Origin: DATBAX01 sp963762965 | GTDB taxonomy: Bacteria > Acidobacteriota > Terriglobia > Terriglobales > Acidobacteriaceae | NCBI GenBank assembly: GCA_963762965.1 | Contig: CAVXME010000006.1 | Span: 124,001-188,000, forward strand | Direction of reading: 5' to 3' | Length of the DNA stretch: 64,000 bases | Shown: piece after piece, positions 1-8,053 of the stretch | How positions within the stretch are numbered: position 1 is the stretch's first letter | Layout: each line of letters opens with the position of its first letter | Position numbers and translations under genes: made by a program | The notes under the pieces: generated by a model | Databases searched by the model: none | Seen by the model: only the letters and a program-made list of their open reading frames with translations | What the model was told of the DNA's origin: nothing

Positions 1-7
1 TGATTTT

Positions 8-56
8 CCTAACGCCTAACGCCCAGAGCCTAAAGCCCCAGCGGTAACGCCTAATC
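8..56 (-). repeat. Degenerate 7-bp tandem array at the 3' end of the radical SAM gene
   Basis: Seven consecutive heptamers of the form CCYARMG can be read on the plus strand (CCTAACG twice, then CCCAGAG, CCTAAAG and so on). On the strand of the adjacent gene this reads as G-rich TTAGGCN-like units, and the TAG stop of that gene (51-53) lies inside it. An 18-bp block, GCCTAACGCCCAGAGCCT at 14-31, recurs exactly in inverted orientation at 6503-6520. This resembles the short tandemly repeated repetitive sequences described in other bacteria; its function is unknown. Confidence 0.6.
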
Positions 57-2177
57 CCCCGCCACCGGCTCCGGCACTTCCGGCTTGGCATGATTGCCAT
101 TGCCGTTGCTCGGAGTCGTCAGCGCGCCCAGCGGAATAAATCCGTTCTCGGCGACGACTGGCTTCTCTTTCAATACCACTTCGCGATACAGAGACGCCAT
201 ACGCGCGTTGTACGCCGGATCAGCCTTCTGCTTGGCATCCCGCGCCCGCTTCTTCTCTTCCCCAGCGTTCTTGGCGATGCCCAGCTTATCCAGATCGTGC
301 TGAATGTCCTTGGTGACGATTTCATCCTTCAGCACCAGGTTATGCCCGGCATTTTCCATGTTCACGTTCTTGCCGCCGGCGAAGATTTCATGCCGTCCAT
401 GCTCTTCGTACCACTTGGTGAGCGTGGCCGTCATGTGCATCTTCTCGATAATGTTTCTCCAGCCCACGCCGGTGTTGTACGCGCAGAAGGAAATTTCACC
501 CTCCTGCGTAGCGTAAGGAATAATGCACTGCTCGGTGCGCCGGAAATCGTAATTGAACAGATCCTGGAACCACATCCCGGCGATGAACAGGAAGTTCCAG
601 CGGTCCTGACGGCGTTTCATGACGTCGTCAATCGTCCGGTCCGGACCCACTTTGCCGTAGTTCTTGCCTGTGGCGTTAAAGTTCTTGTCAAACTTCTTCA
701 ACAAGTCCATCAACTGGAAGTGCGTCGGCGACTGGAACGGATCGTAGTTCTTCATCAAACACAACGCCATGCCGACCACGGTCAGAAACTTTCCGCGCGC
801 CGCGTCGTTGACCTTGGCAATGTCCTTAGCCAGTTGGTCTCCTTTGAGAAATGCAGTGACCGGCACCGCTTCCTTGGTTTCCTTATCAATCATCACCGCC
901 ATGCCAGTCCCGCAATTGGGATGGCAACCGCATGACAACTGACCCCAATCGTTGTTCAGATCTTCGGCATGCATCAGGTCGGCCCAATCGGAGAACGTTC
1001 CCATGAACGAAATCGGAAACCAGTCGCGAGCAGGCTCGCCCAGGCCTGTTTGATTCTTCACGTCGTGCGCCAGATGAGACAGCGTATAACGCTGCGCTTC
1101 ACGGCGATCATCGGTCACGGCCTCATCGCGTCCGGTAAACGACACCGGCTGGAACGAAAGGAACCCAATCGTCTTGGGATTATCCAGCGCAAACTTGATG
1201 ATGCGTCCCACCTGCTCGTTGTTGATCCCGTTGACGATGGTGACCACCGGAACGATCTCAACCCCGGCTTTGTGCAGATTTTCAATCGCCTTCAGCTTCA
1301 CATCGAACAGGTTGCCGACTTTGCGGTGAGCATTGGCGGCATTGCCAATTCCATCGAATTGCAGATACGCATAACGCATCCCAGCTTCGGCAGCCTGCTG
1401 CGCAAACTCGAAGCTCTTGGCAAATTCAATCCCGTTGGTTGCCGCCTGCACGCTGTTGTAACCGACTTTGCGCGCATAACGGACCGCATCTAAAAAGTAC
1501 GGCGACAATGTCGGCTCACCACCGGAGAACTGTACCGACATCTGCCGCCGCGGTTTAATCGTGATGGCGTTGTCCAGCATGGTCTTGATTTCTTCCCAGG
1601 TCAGTTCGTGGACGAACCCAACTTGGTTCGCGTCCATGAAGCAGGGATCGCACATCATGTTGCAACGGTTGGTGAGATCAATCGTCAACACGGAACCGCG
1701 CCCATACTTCACAGTCGAAGATCCGTGGTGATGCAGCTTCTCGTCCGCATGCGCAGCGATATCGCGGCCCGGAAAAACATCTTCCAAATGCTTGGAGAAC
1801 TCCGTGTCCATCGACATCACATCTTCAAAGTGACCGTGCGTCGGGCAGTCTTTGACCATCAGAATCTTGCCGTCGCGCTCAATGATGGTCGCCTTGATCT
1901 CGCCGACCTTCTCATTCATCAACACTTCATAAGGCAGCTTGCCATCCAGAATCTGCTGCCGGATTTCGGGAACACACTTCGGGCACAGCGAGTCCGTGGA
2001 GCGCGGCCAGCCCAGTGGCGGCTTCGACTTCTCGTAGGACTTGAGCAGGGGCTTGTCAGACCACTTCGGCTTGGGAGAAGGATTCTGCTTGATCCGGTTC
2101 AGACCATCAAAAACCACCCACGCGCCGCGGGCGGCCAAGGTGACTGCTTTCTCCACATACTTGACTGGCTTGTGCAT
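51..2177 (-). CDS. Tes/MJ0619-like radical SAM protein, candidate lipid-coupling enzyme
   Basis: A 708-residue radical SAM enzyme. The cluster motif is C172-x3-C176-x2-C179, with GGEP at about 219-222. The N-terminal part has the extra cysteines seen in the archaeal MJ0619/tetraether synthase (Tes) family: C65-x2-C68 followed by a DGK-x-x-MVK-x-C111 segment. Further conserved pieces are a cysteine cluster (SCGCHPNCG) in the middle and an ISFCAYN segment near the C-terminus. In archaea, Tes joins two isoprenoid chains carbon to carbon to make membrane-spanning lipids. Acidobacteriota make membrane-spanning iso-diabolic acid and branched GDGT lipids, so the same type of coupling is a reasonable inference. 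The family call is firm; the substrate is not known. It is longer than the archaeal enzymes because of an N-terminal basic region and a charged C-terminal tail. No lipid gene lies beside it in the window. The ATG at 2175-2177 has only a weak purine-rich upstream sequence. Confidence 0.85.
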   Translation of the reverse strand: MHKPVKYVEKAVTLAARGAWVVFDGLNRIKQNPSPKPKWSDKPLLKSYEKSKPPLGWPRSTDSLCPKCVPEIRQQILDGKLPYEVLMNEKVGEIKATIIERDGKILMVKDCPTHGHFEDVMSMDTEFSKHLEDVFPGRDIAAHADEKLHHHGSSTVKYGRGSVLTIDLTNRCNMMCDPCFMDANQVGFVHELTWEEIKTMLDNAITIKPRRQMSVQFSGGEPTLSPYFLDAVRYARKVGYNSVQAATNGIEFAKSFEFAQQAAEAGMRYAYLQFDGIGNAANAHRKVGNLFDVKLKAIENLHKAGVEIVPVVTIVNGINNEQVGRIIKFALDNPKTIGFLSFQPVSFTGRDEAVTDDRREAQRYTLSHLAHDVKNQTGLGEPARDWFPISFMGTFSDWADLMHAEDLNNDWGQLSCGCHPNCGTGMAVMIDKETKEAVPVTAFLKGDQLAKDIAKVNDAARGKFLTVVGMALCLMKNYDPFQSPTHFQLMDLLKKFDKNFNATGKNYGKVGPDRTIDDVMKRRQDRWNFLFIAGMWFQDLFNYDFRRTEQCIIPYATQEGEISFCAYNTGVGWRNIIEKMHMTATLTKWYEEHGRHEIFAGGKNVNMENAGHNLVLKDEIVTKDIQHDLDKLGIAKNAGEEKKRARDAKQKADPAYNARMASLYREVVLKEKPVVAENGFIPLGALTTPSNGNGNHAKPEVPEPVAGD

Positions 2178-2771
2178 TCGCTCTCGCTTTCTGCGTTTAG
2201 GATGCTATGGCAAGTCAGGCATTTGCCACTGTTCCTAACGGTTTCCCAAAATAACGTCTGTCAAAAACTGATTCAATGGTTCGGTGACCCGATCCAATTG
2301 AACCTGAGAGACTGCCTACCCTAACTTGACCTTTACTCTCACCCAAGACCAACTCCAGATGGAGCTCTGCCTCAGGTCTCAATGGCTTCATGTTATTGAA
2401 TCGCCAATATGAACGCACCATGAACCCAACGAAAGGGGCAAAACCGGGGTCTATTGGGGAATTGGCGCATTGGATGGACGTAAGTGATTGAAGGGATTAG
2501 GCTTCACTGTTGTGTGGGGCGGACACTCCTGTCTGCCGCTTTTGACCCGGAACCTACGAAAACCCCCATTTCATATCCCGCCTTCCGCGTCCGCATGGGC
2601 GAAGCCTTTGCTCGCCGTTCCAGCTCACGTAGGGATAGCCGCCTCGGCTGTCCAGCGGAGCGCAGCTGCCCGTGGGACAATTCGGAACCCAATTCCGCGG
2701 CTTCTAGCGTTCGCCCATGAAGGGGTTCCGGGAAGGGCACGGCCTTCTAGCCGTGGATGTGAATGGTGTGT
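2178..2771. other. Intergenic spacer, mostly without genes
   Basis: 594 bases between the radical SAM gene and the small-protein pair. Frames open on both strands are short, mutually overlapping and have no recognisable product. The left half (2178-2480) is AT-richer and presumably holds the radical SAM promoter, but no convincing -35/-10 pair was seen. The right half is repeat-like and is listed separately. Confidence 0.5.
2505..2770. repeat. Probable dispersed non-coding repeat block
   Basis: The stretch starting GGGGCGGACACTCCTGTCTG (2516-2535) gives spurious translations such as VGRTLLSA, and the stretch around 2715-2760 gives a PGRARPSSRG-like peptide. Both resemble junk translations that recur in many predicted hypothetical proteins of Acidobacteriota, which points to an interspersed repeat family rather than genes. 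Only this copy of the first type was noticed in the window, so the call depends on general knowledge of the phylum. Confidence 0.4.
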
Positions 2772-3017
2772 CTAAACACCGCGCCCCTTGGCCACCTGGC
2801 CGGAGAGGAGGAAGGTCTTAGGATACTTTCCCTCGCCGCAAAGCTTAAACGAGCCAAAGTTCTTGTACCACAGCCCTTCTGGCACATCCGGCTTCGATTC
2901 CATGCAAAGCCGCAACTGGTTCAAGTCATCGAGACTTATGTTGCGCTCCCCCATGCGCTCGACTAAGTGGTCACGAACGGCGGCAGGCAGCCGGGACCAA
3001 GTTTCGATCTGAGGCAT
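2772..3017 (-). CDS. Small conserved hypothetical protein, putative partner of an RHH antitoxin
   Basis: An 81-residue protein with an amphipathic N-terminal half (PQIETWSRLPAAVRDHLVERM), then a tract around DLNQLRL, then a conserved-looking end (GLWYKNFGSFKLCGEGKYPK). It starts 12 bases after the stop of the upstream ribbon-helix-helix gene, with an AGGTGA ribosome-binding site 4 bases before the ATG, so the two are almost certainly co-transcribed. I do not recognise a named domain. Antitoxin-first order and small size fit a toxin-antitoxin pair, but no catalytic motif is visible; it could equally be a DNA-binding accessory protein. Confidence 0.65.
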   Translation of the reverse strand: MPQIETWSRLPAAVRDHLVERMGERNISLDDLNQLRLCMESKPDVPEGLWYKNFGSFKLCGEGKYPKTFLLSGQVAKGRGV

Positions 3018-3029
3018 GGTTCACCTGGG

Positions 3030-3308
3030 CTATTCCCCAAAGACAAAACGACCCAACTCATTGCCCAGATGCTTGACCTGTTCCGGATCACTCGCAGCCC
3101 GAAAGCGTTCTGCCAATTGATAGAACTCTTTCTCTTTCTGTTTCTGGGCCTCGATTCCCTGCTCGATCAGTTCAACCAGAACCCGGTTATCGCTAAGAGC
3201 GCGCTGCTTGGCGAGTGTTTCAACTTGTTTGGCGACTTTAGGGGGTAAACTCACGCTGCGCCGGACATGTTTTACGGCCGCTTTTCGGGATGCAGCTCGT
3301 TTTGCCAT
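3030..3308 (-). CDS. Ribbon-helix-helix (CopG/Arc-type) DNA-binding protein
   Basis: 92 residues beginning MAKRAASRK. A basic leader is followed by a short beta-strand-like RRSVSLP segment and two helices (PKVAKQVETLAKQRALSDNRVLVELIEQGIEAQKQ, residues about 21-55), the usual layout of a ribbon-helix-helix domain, then a charged C-terminal helix. RHH proteins bind DNA as dimers and commonly repress their own operon as the antitoxin of a pair. Upstream ATGs at 3314 and 3344 are in frame, but those lie inside the palindromic operator-like sequence, so the ATG at 3308 was preferred. The next gene downstream is the 81-residue small protein. Confidence 0.75.
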   Translation of the reverse strand: MAKRAASRKAAVKHVRRSVSLPPKVAKQVETLAKQRALSDNRVLVELIEQGIEAQKQKEKEFYQLAERFRAASDPEQVKHLGNELGRFVFGE

Positions 3309-3309
3309 T

Positions 3310-3341
3310 ACCATGGTGAACCATTGTACACCATTATGGTG
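3310..3341 (-). promoter_or_regulatory. Operator-like palindromes in front of the RHH gene
   Basis: CACCATTATGGTG at 3329-3341 is a perfect 13-bp palindrome. ACCATGGT at 3310-3317 is a second perfect palindrome, and AACCATTGT lies between them. ACCAT/ATGGT half-sites thus occur repeatedly just upstream of the chosen start, as expected for an autoregulated RHH operon. No binding data are available. Confidence 0.5.
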
Positions 3342-3513
3342 CATTATCCAGCATTCGGTAAACGTTGTGTTCTGATTTCCAAAGTTCCTTGCCCGAAGCG
3401 GGAACGACTCAGGAGGCCATAGCTCGCCCTATTCCCAAAACGGGAATTTCCGTTAACCGCAACACCCGAAGCGGCTTCCCCCATTTTGTACGTACATTCC
3501 GGTACCAACAAAA

Positions 3514-3529
3514 TGTTCCACGTGGAACA
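3514..3529. other. parS-like centromere site 1
   Basis: TGTTCCACGTGGAACA is a perfect 16-bp palindrome (18 bp when the flanking A and T are counted). It matches the chromosomal parS consensus TGTTNCACGTGAAACA with one symmetric variation. ParB binds such sites to segregate the chromosome origin region. It lies in the gene-free stretch 3309-3743. Confidence 0.75.
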
Positions 3530-3548
3530 TAAGTGCGGTTTGCACCAG

Positions 3549-3564
3549 TGTTCCACGTGGAACA
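3549..3564. other. parS-like centromere site 2
   Basis: A second exact copy of TGTTCCACGTGGAACA, 35 bp from the first measured start to start, extended to an 18-bp palindrome by flanking G and C. Two identical 16-bp palindromes this close are not expected by chance. No parA or parB gene is in the window. The rest of the 435-base gap (3309-3743) holds a TTCCCAAAACGGGAA hairpin at about 3432-3446 and nothing else recognised. Confidence 0.75.
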
Positions 3565-3743
3565 CTTGGACCAAAGTTGACCTTGAATAGCTGTCGGCCT
3601 ACCATAGCCGCACCTTCCTGAGCGGCAATTCTTGTGGGGAGAAGTACCTTCGGACCGCTGGGCCGTCTATGGAAGAGACTGCAATCATAGGTACAGGCCA
3701 GAAAATCTTGCTTCCCATCCGCGACCCACACCATCCCATACGC

Positions 3744-6518
3744 ATGTCTCTGCGAATTGCCTTAGCTACGATTCTGTTGATGTTGTTGCCTGCCGGCCTC
3801 CAGGCACAGGCGGGCAAAGTCAGCCCGGTCGATCCTTTGCCGCAGGACACAGGAGCAGCCGGCCTGACCCAGACTTTACGGCGGCTGCAAACCACGGCAC
3901 GCTTGCTCCAGATCGATGCCCATCCCGACGACGAAGACGGCGGCATGCTCACGCTCGAGTCGCGAGGCAAAGGCGCGACCGTCACCCTGCTGACCCTGAA
4001 TCGCGGCGAAGGCGGACAGAACAAACTGGGCAGCAACTTGTTCGATGTGCTGGGCGTGCTGCGCACGCTGGAAGTACTGGCCGCCGACCGCTACTACGGA
4101 GTCGATCAGCGCTTCACCCGCGTGGCCGATTTTGGTTATTCGAAAAGCCCCGAAGAAACTTTCCAGAAGTGGCAGGGACATGACATCGCACTGGCCGACA
4201 TTGTGCGTGTGATTCGCACGTTTCGTCCGGATGTTCTGGTCGCCCGCTTCTCCGGGACGGACCGCGACGGGCATGGACATCATCAGGCGTCTGCCATTCT
4301 GACGCGTGAAGCGTTTCGCGCGGCGGCCGATCCGAAAAGATTTCCAGAGCAAATTAAAGAAGGGCTACTGCCCTGGCAGGCGAAGAAACTTTACATCGGC
4401 AACGTCTGCGGCTTCGGCGCCATGACCTGCGCGGATGAAAGCTACACGGTCAAGCTCAACACTGGCGCGGTCGATCCCGCCCTGGGCATGTCCTATGCGC
4501 AATTCGCCATGGAAGGATTGCGACACCAACTCTCGCAAGGCGCGGGAGCATGGTCGGTCGAGCCCGGAGATCGCTTTGCATTTTACAAGCTGGTGGATTC
4601 AGTGCTGCCATCAGGAACCAAATCTGTTGGGCATGAAAAAGATTTCTTCGATGGGATCGATAGCAGCATGCCGGGACTGGCGGCGCGGTTAGGGGCAGAA
4701 GAGGAGAAGGTTCCATGGCTGCGAGAGGCTTTGAAGACGATCGCCGATGAGGTGAACGAAGCCAAGCTACGCGAGAAGGATCCGAGCGACGCGGCGGGTC
4801 CGATCTACAAGGCGCTCGATAGGCTCCGCTCCGTACGGGATCGCGTGGGGAACAGCGATATCCGGCTAGCAGCAAAGAAGAAGTTGCTAACAATACTCAA
4901 TGAGAAACAGGCGCAGGCAGAAACTGCATTCAACCTCGCGATGGGCGTGACCTTCAAAGTTACGGTGACTAAATCCGACGGAGCTTTGAAGAATCTTCCT
5001 CAAGAGAAAGATGCTCTCACCGTTGTCTCGCCCGGACAGCGTTTCATCGTTGTAGTCACGCTACACAATGGCTCCAAGTATCCGCTATTCGTACAGGGTG
5101 TTTCACTCAATGGACAACCCGATGCAATAGAGCATCATTTACTGTCTGGGCCGCCGGTTCCGCCAAGCCAGGAACACTCCTATGACTTTCCATTGCAGAT
5201 TCCCCCTAGAGCCGAGTACACCCGTCCGTACTGGCACCGGGACGATCCTGAACGGCAGAGTCTGAACACAGTCGACAATGAGGAGTACGCGACTCTTCCT
5301 CTACCGGCCGCTCCGTTGAAGGTTCATGCGGGCTACTTCATTTCACTGAGCTCCCACATGGATCTATCCAAATTCGGAAGCTCCATGAAATATCACGGCA
5401 GCCCGTATGTTGGCGCTGAAGTTTCTGCTCCCGTGGTCGTACCGTTTGTGGATGACAAGGGGGAACAACAGGAACGATCACTTGCGGTCGCGCCAGTGTT
5501 CTCGGTCATGCTGGAACCGGGCGAGCAGGTGATCCCGACGGAAGGTGGCGGGGCGCGATCAATCAAAGCAGCGGTGAGCTGCAATCTGACGGGAGCGCCG
5601 AAAGGGATGTTGCATCTGGAAGCGCCTTCCGGCTGGCGAGTGGAACCGGACATGATTCCAGTGGAACTCGACAAGCGCGGCGACGAACGCGACTTTGAGT
5701 TCAAGATTATTCCTTCCAGCTTGCAAGAGGGACGCGCTGACATTCATGCTGTGCTGGATGCCGGAAGAAAGAAATATACCGAGGGCTACAGCCTGGTGAC
5801 GCGCGAAGACCTTGGTTCTTTTTATTATTATCAGCCGGCCACGCAGCGCATCAGCATGGTGGATGTGAAGGTCCCGAAAGACTTGAAGGTCGCTTACATC
5901 ATGGGTGCGGGCGACAACATTCCGACTGTGCTGCGACAGATTGGAATGGATGTGACAGAAATTCCGGCGGAGAAACTAGCGACGGAAGATTTGAGCAAGT
6001 ACGGAACGATTGTTCTGGGGATTCGCGCCTACGATACGCAGAAAGATGTGGCCACCAACAATAGAAAGTTGCTGGACTTCGTTTCTAATGGCGGCACGCT
6101 GGTGGTGCAGTACAACGCGGCTACGGGTGACTTCAACAGCGGGAACTTCACACCGTATCCCGCGCGACTGAGCCGAGCAAGGGTTTCCGTGGAAGAAGCG
6201 CCGGTGGACATTCTTGCGCCCGACGACAGTGTCTTTCATTCTCCCAATCCGATCACGCAAAAAGATTTTGACGGCTGGGTGCAGGAGCGCGGGTTGTATT
6301 TCATGGACTCTTGGGACAGCCATTTCACGCCGCTGCTGGCATCGCATGATCCGGGAGAGAGTCCGCAGAAGGGCGGAATGCTGCGCGCGCAATATGGCAA
6401 GGGAACGTACATCTACACTGGGTATGCATTCTTTCGCCAACTTCCAGCGGGAGTTCCGGGAGCGATTCGTTTGTATGTGAATTTGTTGAGTGCACGTGGA
6501 ACAGGCTCTGGGCGTTAG
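3744..6518 (+). CDS. Secreted PIG-L family deacetylase with NEW3 and GATase-like tail
   Basis: 924 residues from the ATG at 3744, chosen because a clear signal peptide (residues 1-22, ending LQAQA) begins there; the in-frame ATG at 3669 would hide it. The PIG-L/LmbE fold carries the zinc motif HPDDE at 60-64 and an HGHH segment at 177-180, typical of enzymes that remove N-acetyl groups from amino sugars. The middle region is beta-rich, similar to alpha-galactosidase-associated NEW3 domains. The last 200 residues (from about KVAYIMGAGDNIP) resemble a ThuA/class I glutamine-amidotransferase-like fold without a visible catalytic Cys. Likely periplasmic or extracellular sugar deacetylation; the substrate is unknown. 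The final codons run into a 7-bp repeat array. Confidence 0.8.
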   Translation: MSLRIALATILLMLLPAGLQAQAGKVSPVDPLPQDTGAAGLTQTLRRLQTTARLLQIDAHPDDEDGGMLTLESRGKGATVTLLTLNRGEGGQNKLGSNLFDVLGVLRTLEVLAADRYYGVDQRFTRVADFGYSKSPEETFQKWQGHDIALADIVRVIRTFRPDVLVARFSGTDRDGHGHHQASAILTREAFRAAADPKRFPEQIKEGLLPWQAKKLYIGNVCGFGAMTCADESYTVKLNTGAVDPALGMSYAQFAMEGLRHQLSQGAGAWSVEPGDRFAFYKLVDSVLPSGTKSVGHEKDFFDGIDSSMPGLAARLGAEEEKVPWLREALKTIADEVNEAKLREKDPSDAAGPIYKALDRLRSVRDRVGNSDIRLAAKKKLLTILNEKQAQAETAFNLAMGVTFKVTVTKSDGALKNLPQEKDALTVVSPGQRFIVVVTLHNGSKYPLFVQGVSLNGQPDAIEHHLLSGPPVPPSQEHSYDFPLQIPPRAEYTRPYWHRDDPERQSLNTVDNEEYATLPLPAAPLKVHAGYFISLSSHMDLSKFGSSMKYHGSPYVGAEVSAPVVVPFVDDKGEQQERSLAVAPVFSVMLEPGEQVIPTEGGGARSIKAAVSCNLTGAPKGMLHLEAPSGWRVEPDMIPVELDKRGDERDFEFKIIPSSLQEGRADIHAVLDAGRKKYTEGYSLVTREDLGSFYYYQPATQRISMVDVKVPKDLKVAYIMGAGDNIPTVLRQIGMDVTEIPAEKLATEDLSKYGTIVLGIRAYDTQKDVATNNRKLLDFVSNGGTLVVQYNAATGDFNSGNFTPYPARLSRARVSVEEAPVDILAPDDSVFHSPNPITQKDFDGWVQERGLYFMDSWDSHFTPLLASHDPGESPQKGGMLRAQYGKGTYIYTGYAFFRQLPAGVPGAIRLYVNLLSARGTGSGR

Positions 6519-6551
6519 GCGCTGGGCTATAGGATTTAGGCTCTCGGCGGG
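6503..6551 (+). repeat. Degenerate 7-bp tandem array at the 3' end of the PIG-L gene
   Basis: Seven heptamers (AGGCTCT, GGGCGTT, AGGCGCT and so on, consensus RGGCNNT) spanning the TAG stop at 6516-6518. The block at 6503-6520 is the exact reverse complement of 14-31. Relative to their host genes both arrays have the same orientation, with G-rich units in the sense strand at the stop codon. GG tracts recur every 7 bases. Confidence 0.6.
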
Positions 6552-6564
6552 TTGACTATCTTCG

Positions 6565-8049
6565 ATGCAGAATCCTACAGGGCGAACTTCGCAGCCGCTG
6601 ATTCGCGGCGTGGGCTTGAGCAGCGCGACTGCGCTGAACATGATTGACATGATCGGGGTGGGACCGTTTATTACCATCCCGCTGATTGTGGGCGCGATGG
6701 GCGGGCCGCAGGCGATGCTGGGATGGGTGCTGGGGGCGCTCTTCGCGGTCTGCGATGGGCTGGTGTGGGCGGAACTAGGAGCGGCGATGCCGGGGTCGGG
6801 CGGATCGTACGGATATTTGAAAGAGATTTATGGCCGGAACAAATTTGGACGTCTGATTTCGTTTTTGTTTATCTGGCAACTATCGTTCACTGCGCCGTTG
6901 TCGATTGCGTCCGGGGCGATTGGACTGGCGAGTTATGGGTCTTATTTTTGGCCGGGTCTCGAACATCAATATGCGGCGCGAAACTGGAGTTTGCAGATTC
7001 CGTTGCTGGGACCGCTGCAATTCAGCTGGCTGGTTTCCGGAGGGACGTTCGTGGCGATCGGGATGGTGGTGTTGGCGGCGTTGCTGCTCTATCGAAAAAT
7101 TACCAGCATTGGATGGATGTCGAAGCTGCTGTGGCTGGGCGTGATGGGAACCATTGGGTGGATCATCTTTGCTGGGTTGACGCACTTCAACGCTTCGCGG
7201 GCTTTTAGTTTTCCGCCGGGAGCCTTCAAGTTATCGAATGGATTTTTTCTTGGACTGGGGTCGGCCATGCTGATCGCGACCTATGATTACTGGGGATATT
7301 ACAACGTCAGTTTTCTAGGCGACGAGGTCAAGGAGCCGGAGAAAACCATTCCGCGGGCCCTGCTGCTATCCATTTTGCTGGTGGCCTGTCTATATATAGT
7401 GATGAATATTTGCATTCTGGCGGTGGTGCCGTGGCAGGAGATCACGCATGCGGGCCCATCCAACAACGGCTTGTATGTGGTTTCCATTTTCATGCAAAGG
7501 ATTTATGGGGCGTGGGCGGCGAGGCTGGTGACTGGCCTGGTGATGTGGACGGCATTTGCTTCGGTGTTCGCACTGATGCTGGGTTATTCGCGCGTGCCTT
7601 ACGCAGCCGCAGTGGACGGAAATTATTTTCGGGCATTTGCACGGGTGCATTCGCGGCATCGGTTTCCTTATGTTTCGCTGCTGGCGCTGGCTGGGGCCGC
7701 GGCCCTGTTCTGCTTTTTCTCTCTTGCGGACGTCATTGCCGCACTGGTCGTCATTCGAATCACATTGCAATTCTTTATGCAGGCGGTCGGGTTGATTGTG
7801 CTGCGCATACGGCGGCCTGAGTTGCCGCGACCGTTTCGCATGTGGCTATATCCGGTGCCGGCGCTGCTGGCTTCGGTGGGATTTGTTTTTGTGGTCATCT
7901 CGCGCACCCACTCGATGGTGCAGATTCGCTATGCGCTTGCGATCCTGATTACCGGAGTGGCGATCTACATGGTGCGGGCGTGGCGTGCGGGACAATGGCC
8001 GTTTGGAAATATTATGGCGCCGGCCATCCCCGTGGTCCCGAGTCATTAA
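6565..8049 (+). CDS. APC superfamily amino acid permease
   Basis: 494 residues, about 12 hydrophobic segments through the whole length, beginning with the family signature around GLSSATALNMIDMIGVGPFI (residues 18-37), which matches the first helix of amino acid/polyamine/organocation permeases. A later GDEVKEPEKTIPRA segment is the usual cytoplasmic loop signature of this family. It should import an amino acid or polyamine with a proton or by exchange; the substrate cannot be read from the sequence. Only 4 bases separate its stop from the next gene (MFS exporter), so they probably share a transcript. Confidence 0.85.
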   Translation: MQNPTGRTSQPLIRGVGLSSATALNMIDMIGVGPFITIPLIVGAMGGPQAMLGWVLGALFAVCDGLVWAELGAAMPGSGGSYGYLKEIYGRNKFGRLISFLFIWQLSFTAPLSIASGAIGLASYGSYFWPGLEHQYAARNWSLQIPLLGPLQFSWLVSGGTFVAIGMVVLAALLLYRKITSIGWMSKLLWLGVMGTIGWIIFAGLTHFNASRAFSFPPGAFKLSNGFFLGLGSAMLIATYDYWGYYNVSFLGDEVKEPEKTIPRALLLSILLVACLYIVMNICILAVVPWQEITHAGPSNNGLYVVSIFMQRIYGAWAARLVTGLVMWTAFASVFALMLGYSRVPYAAAVDGNYFRAFARVHSRHRFPYVSLLALAGAAALFCFFSLADVIAALVVIRITLQFFMQAVGLIVLRIRRPELPRPFRMWLYPVPALLASVGFVFVVISRTHSMVQIRYALAILITGVAIYMVRAWRAGQWPFGNIMAPAIPVVPSH

Positions 8050-8053
8050 TCGT

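Noticed and set aside
8..56. Telomere-like TTAGG repeat
   Set aside because: The unit is 7 bases and degenerate, internal to a bacterial chromosome segment; resemblance to telomeric repeats is incidental.
90..935. 281-codon plus-strand frame opposite the radical SAM gene
   Set aside because: Antisense shadow of a well-supported gene, with low-complexity Val/Leu/Arg composition and no recognisable domain.
2484..2775. Three short overlapping frames of 78-95 codons
   Set aside because: They cover the same bases on both strands and match the style of repeat-derived junk peptides.
3344..3734. Minus-strand frames of 76 and 93 codons around the parS sites
   Set aside because: They translate straight through the palindromes, give Cys/His-rich patternless peptides and have no plausible start signal.
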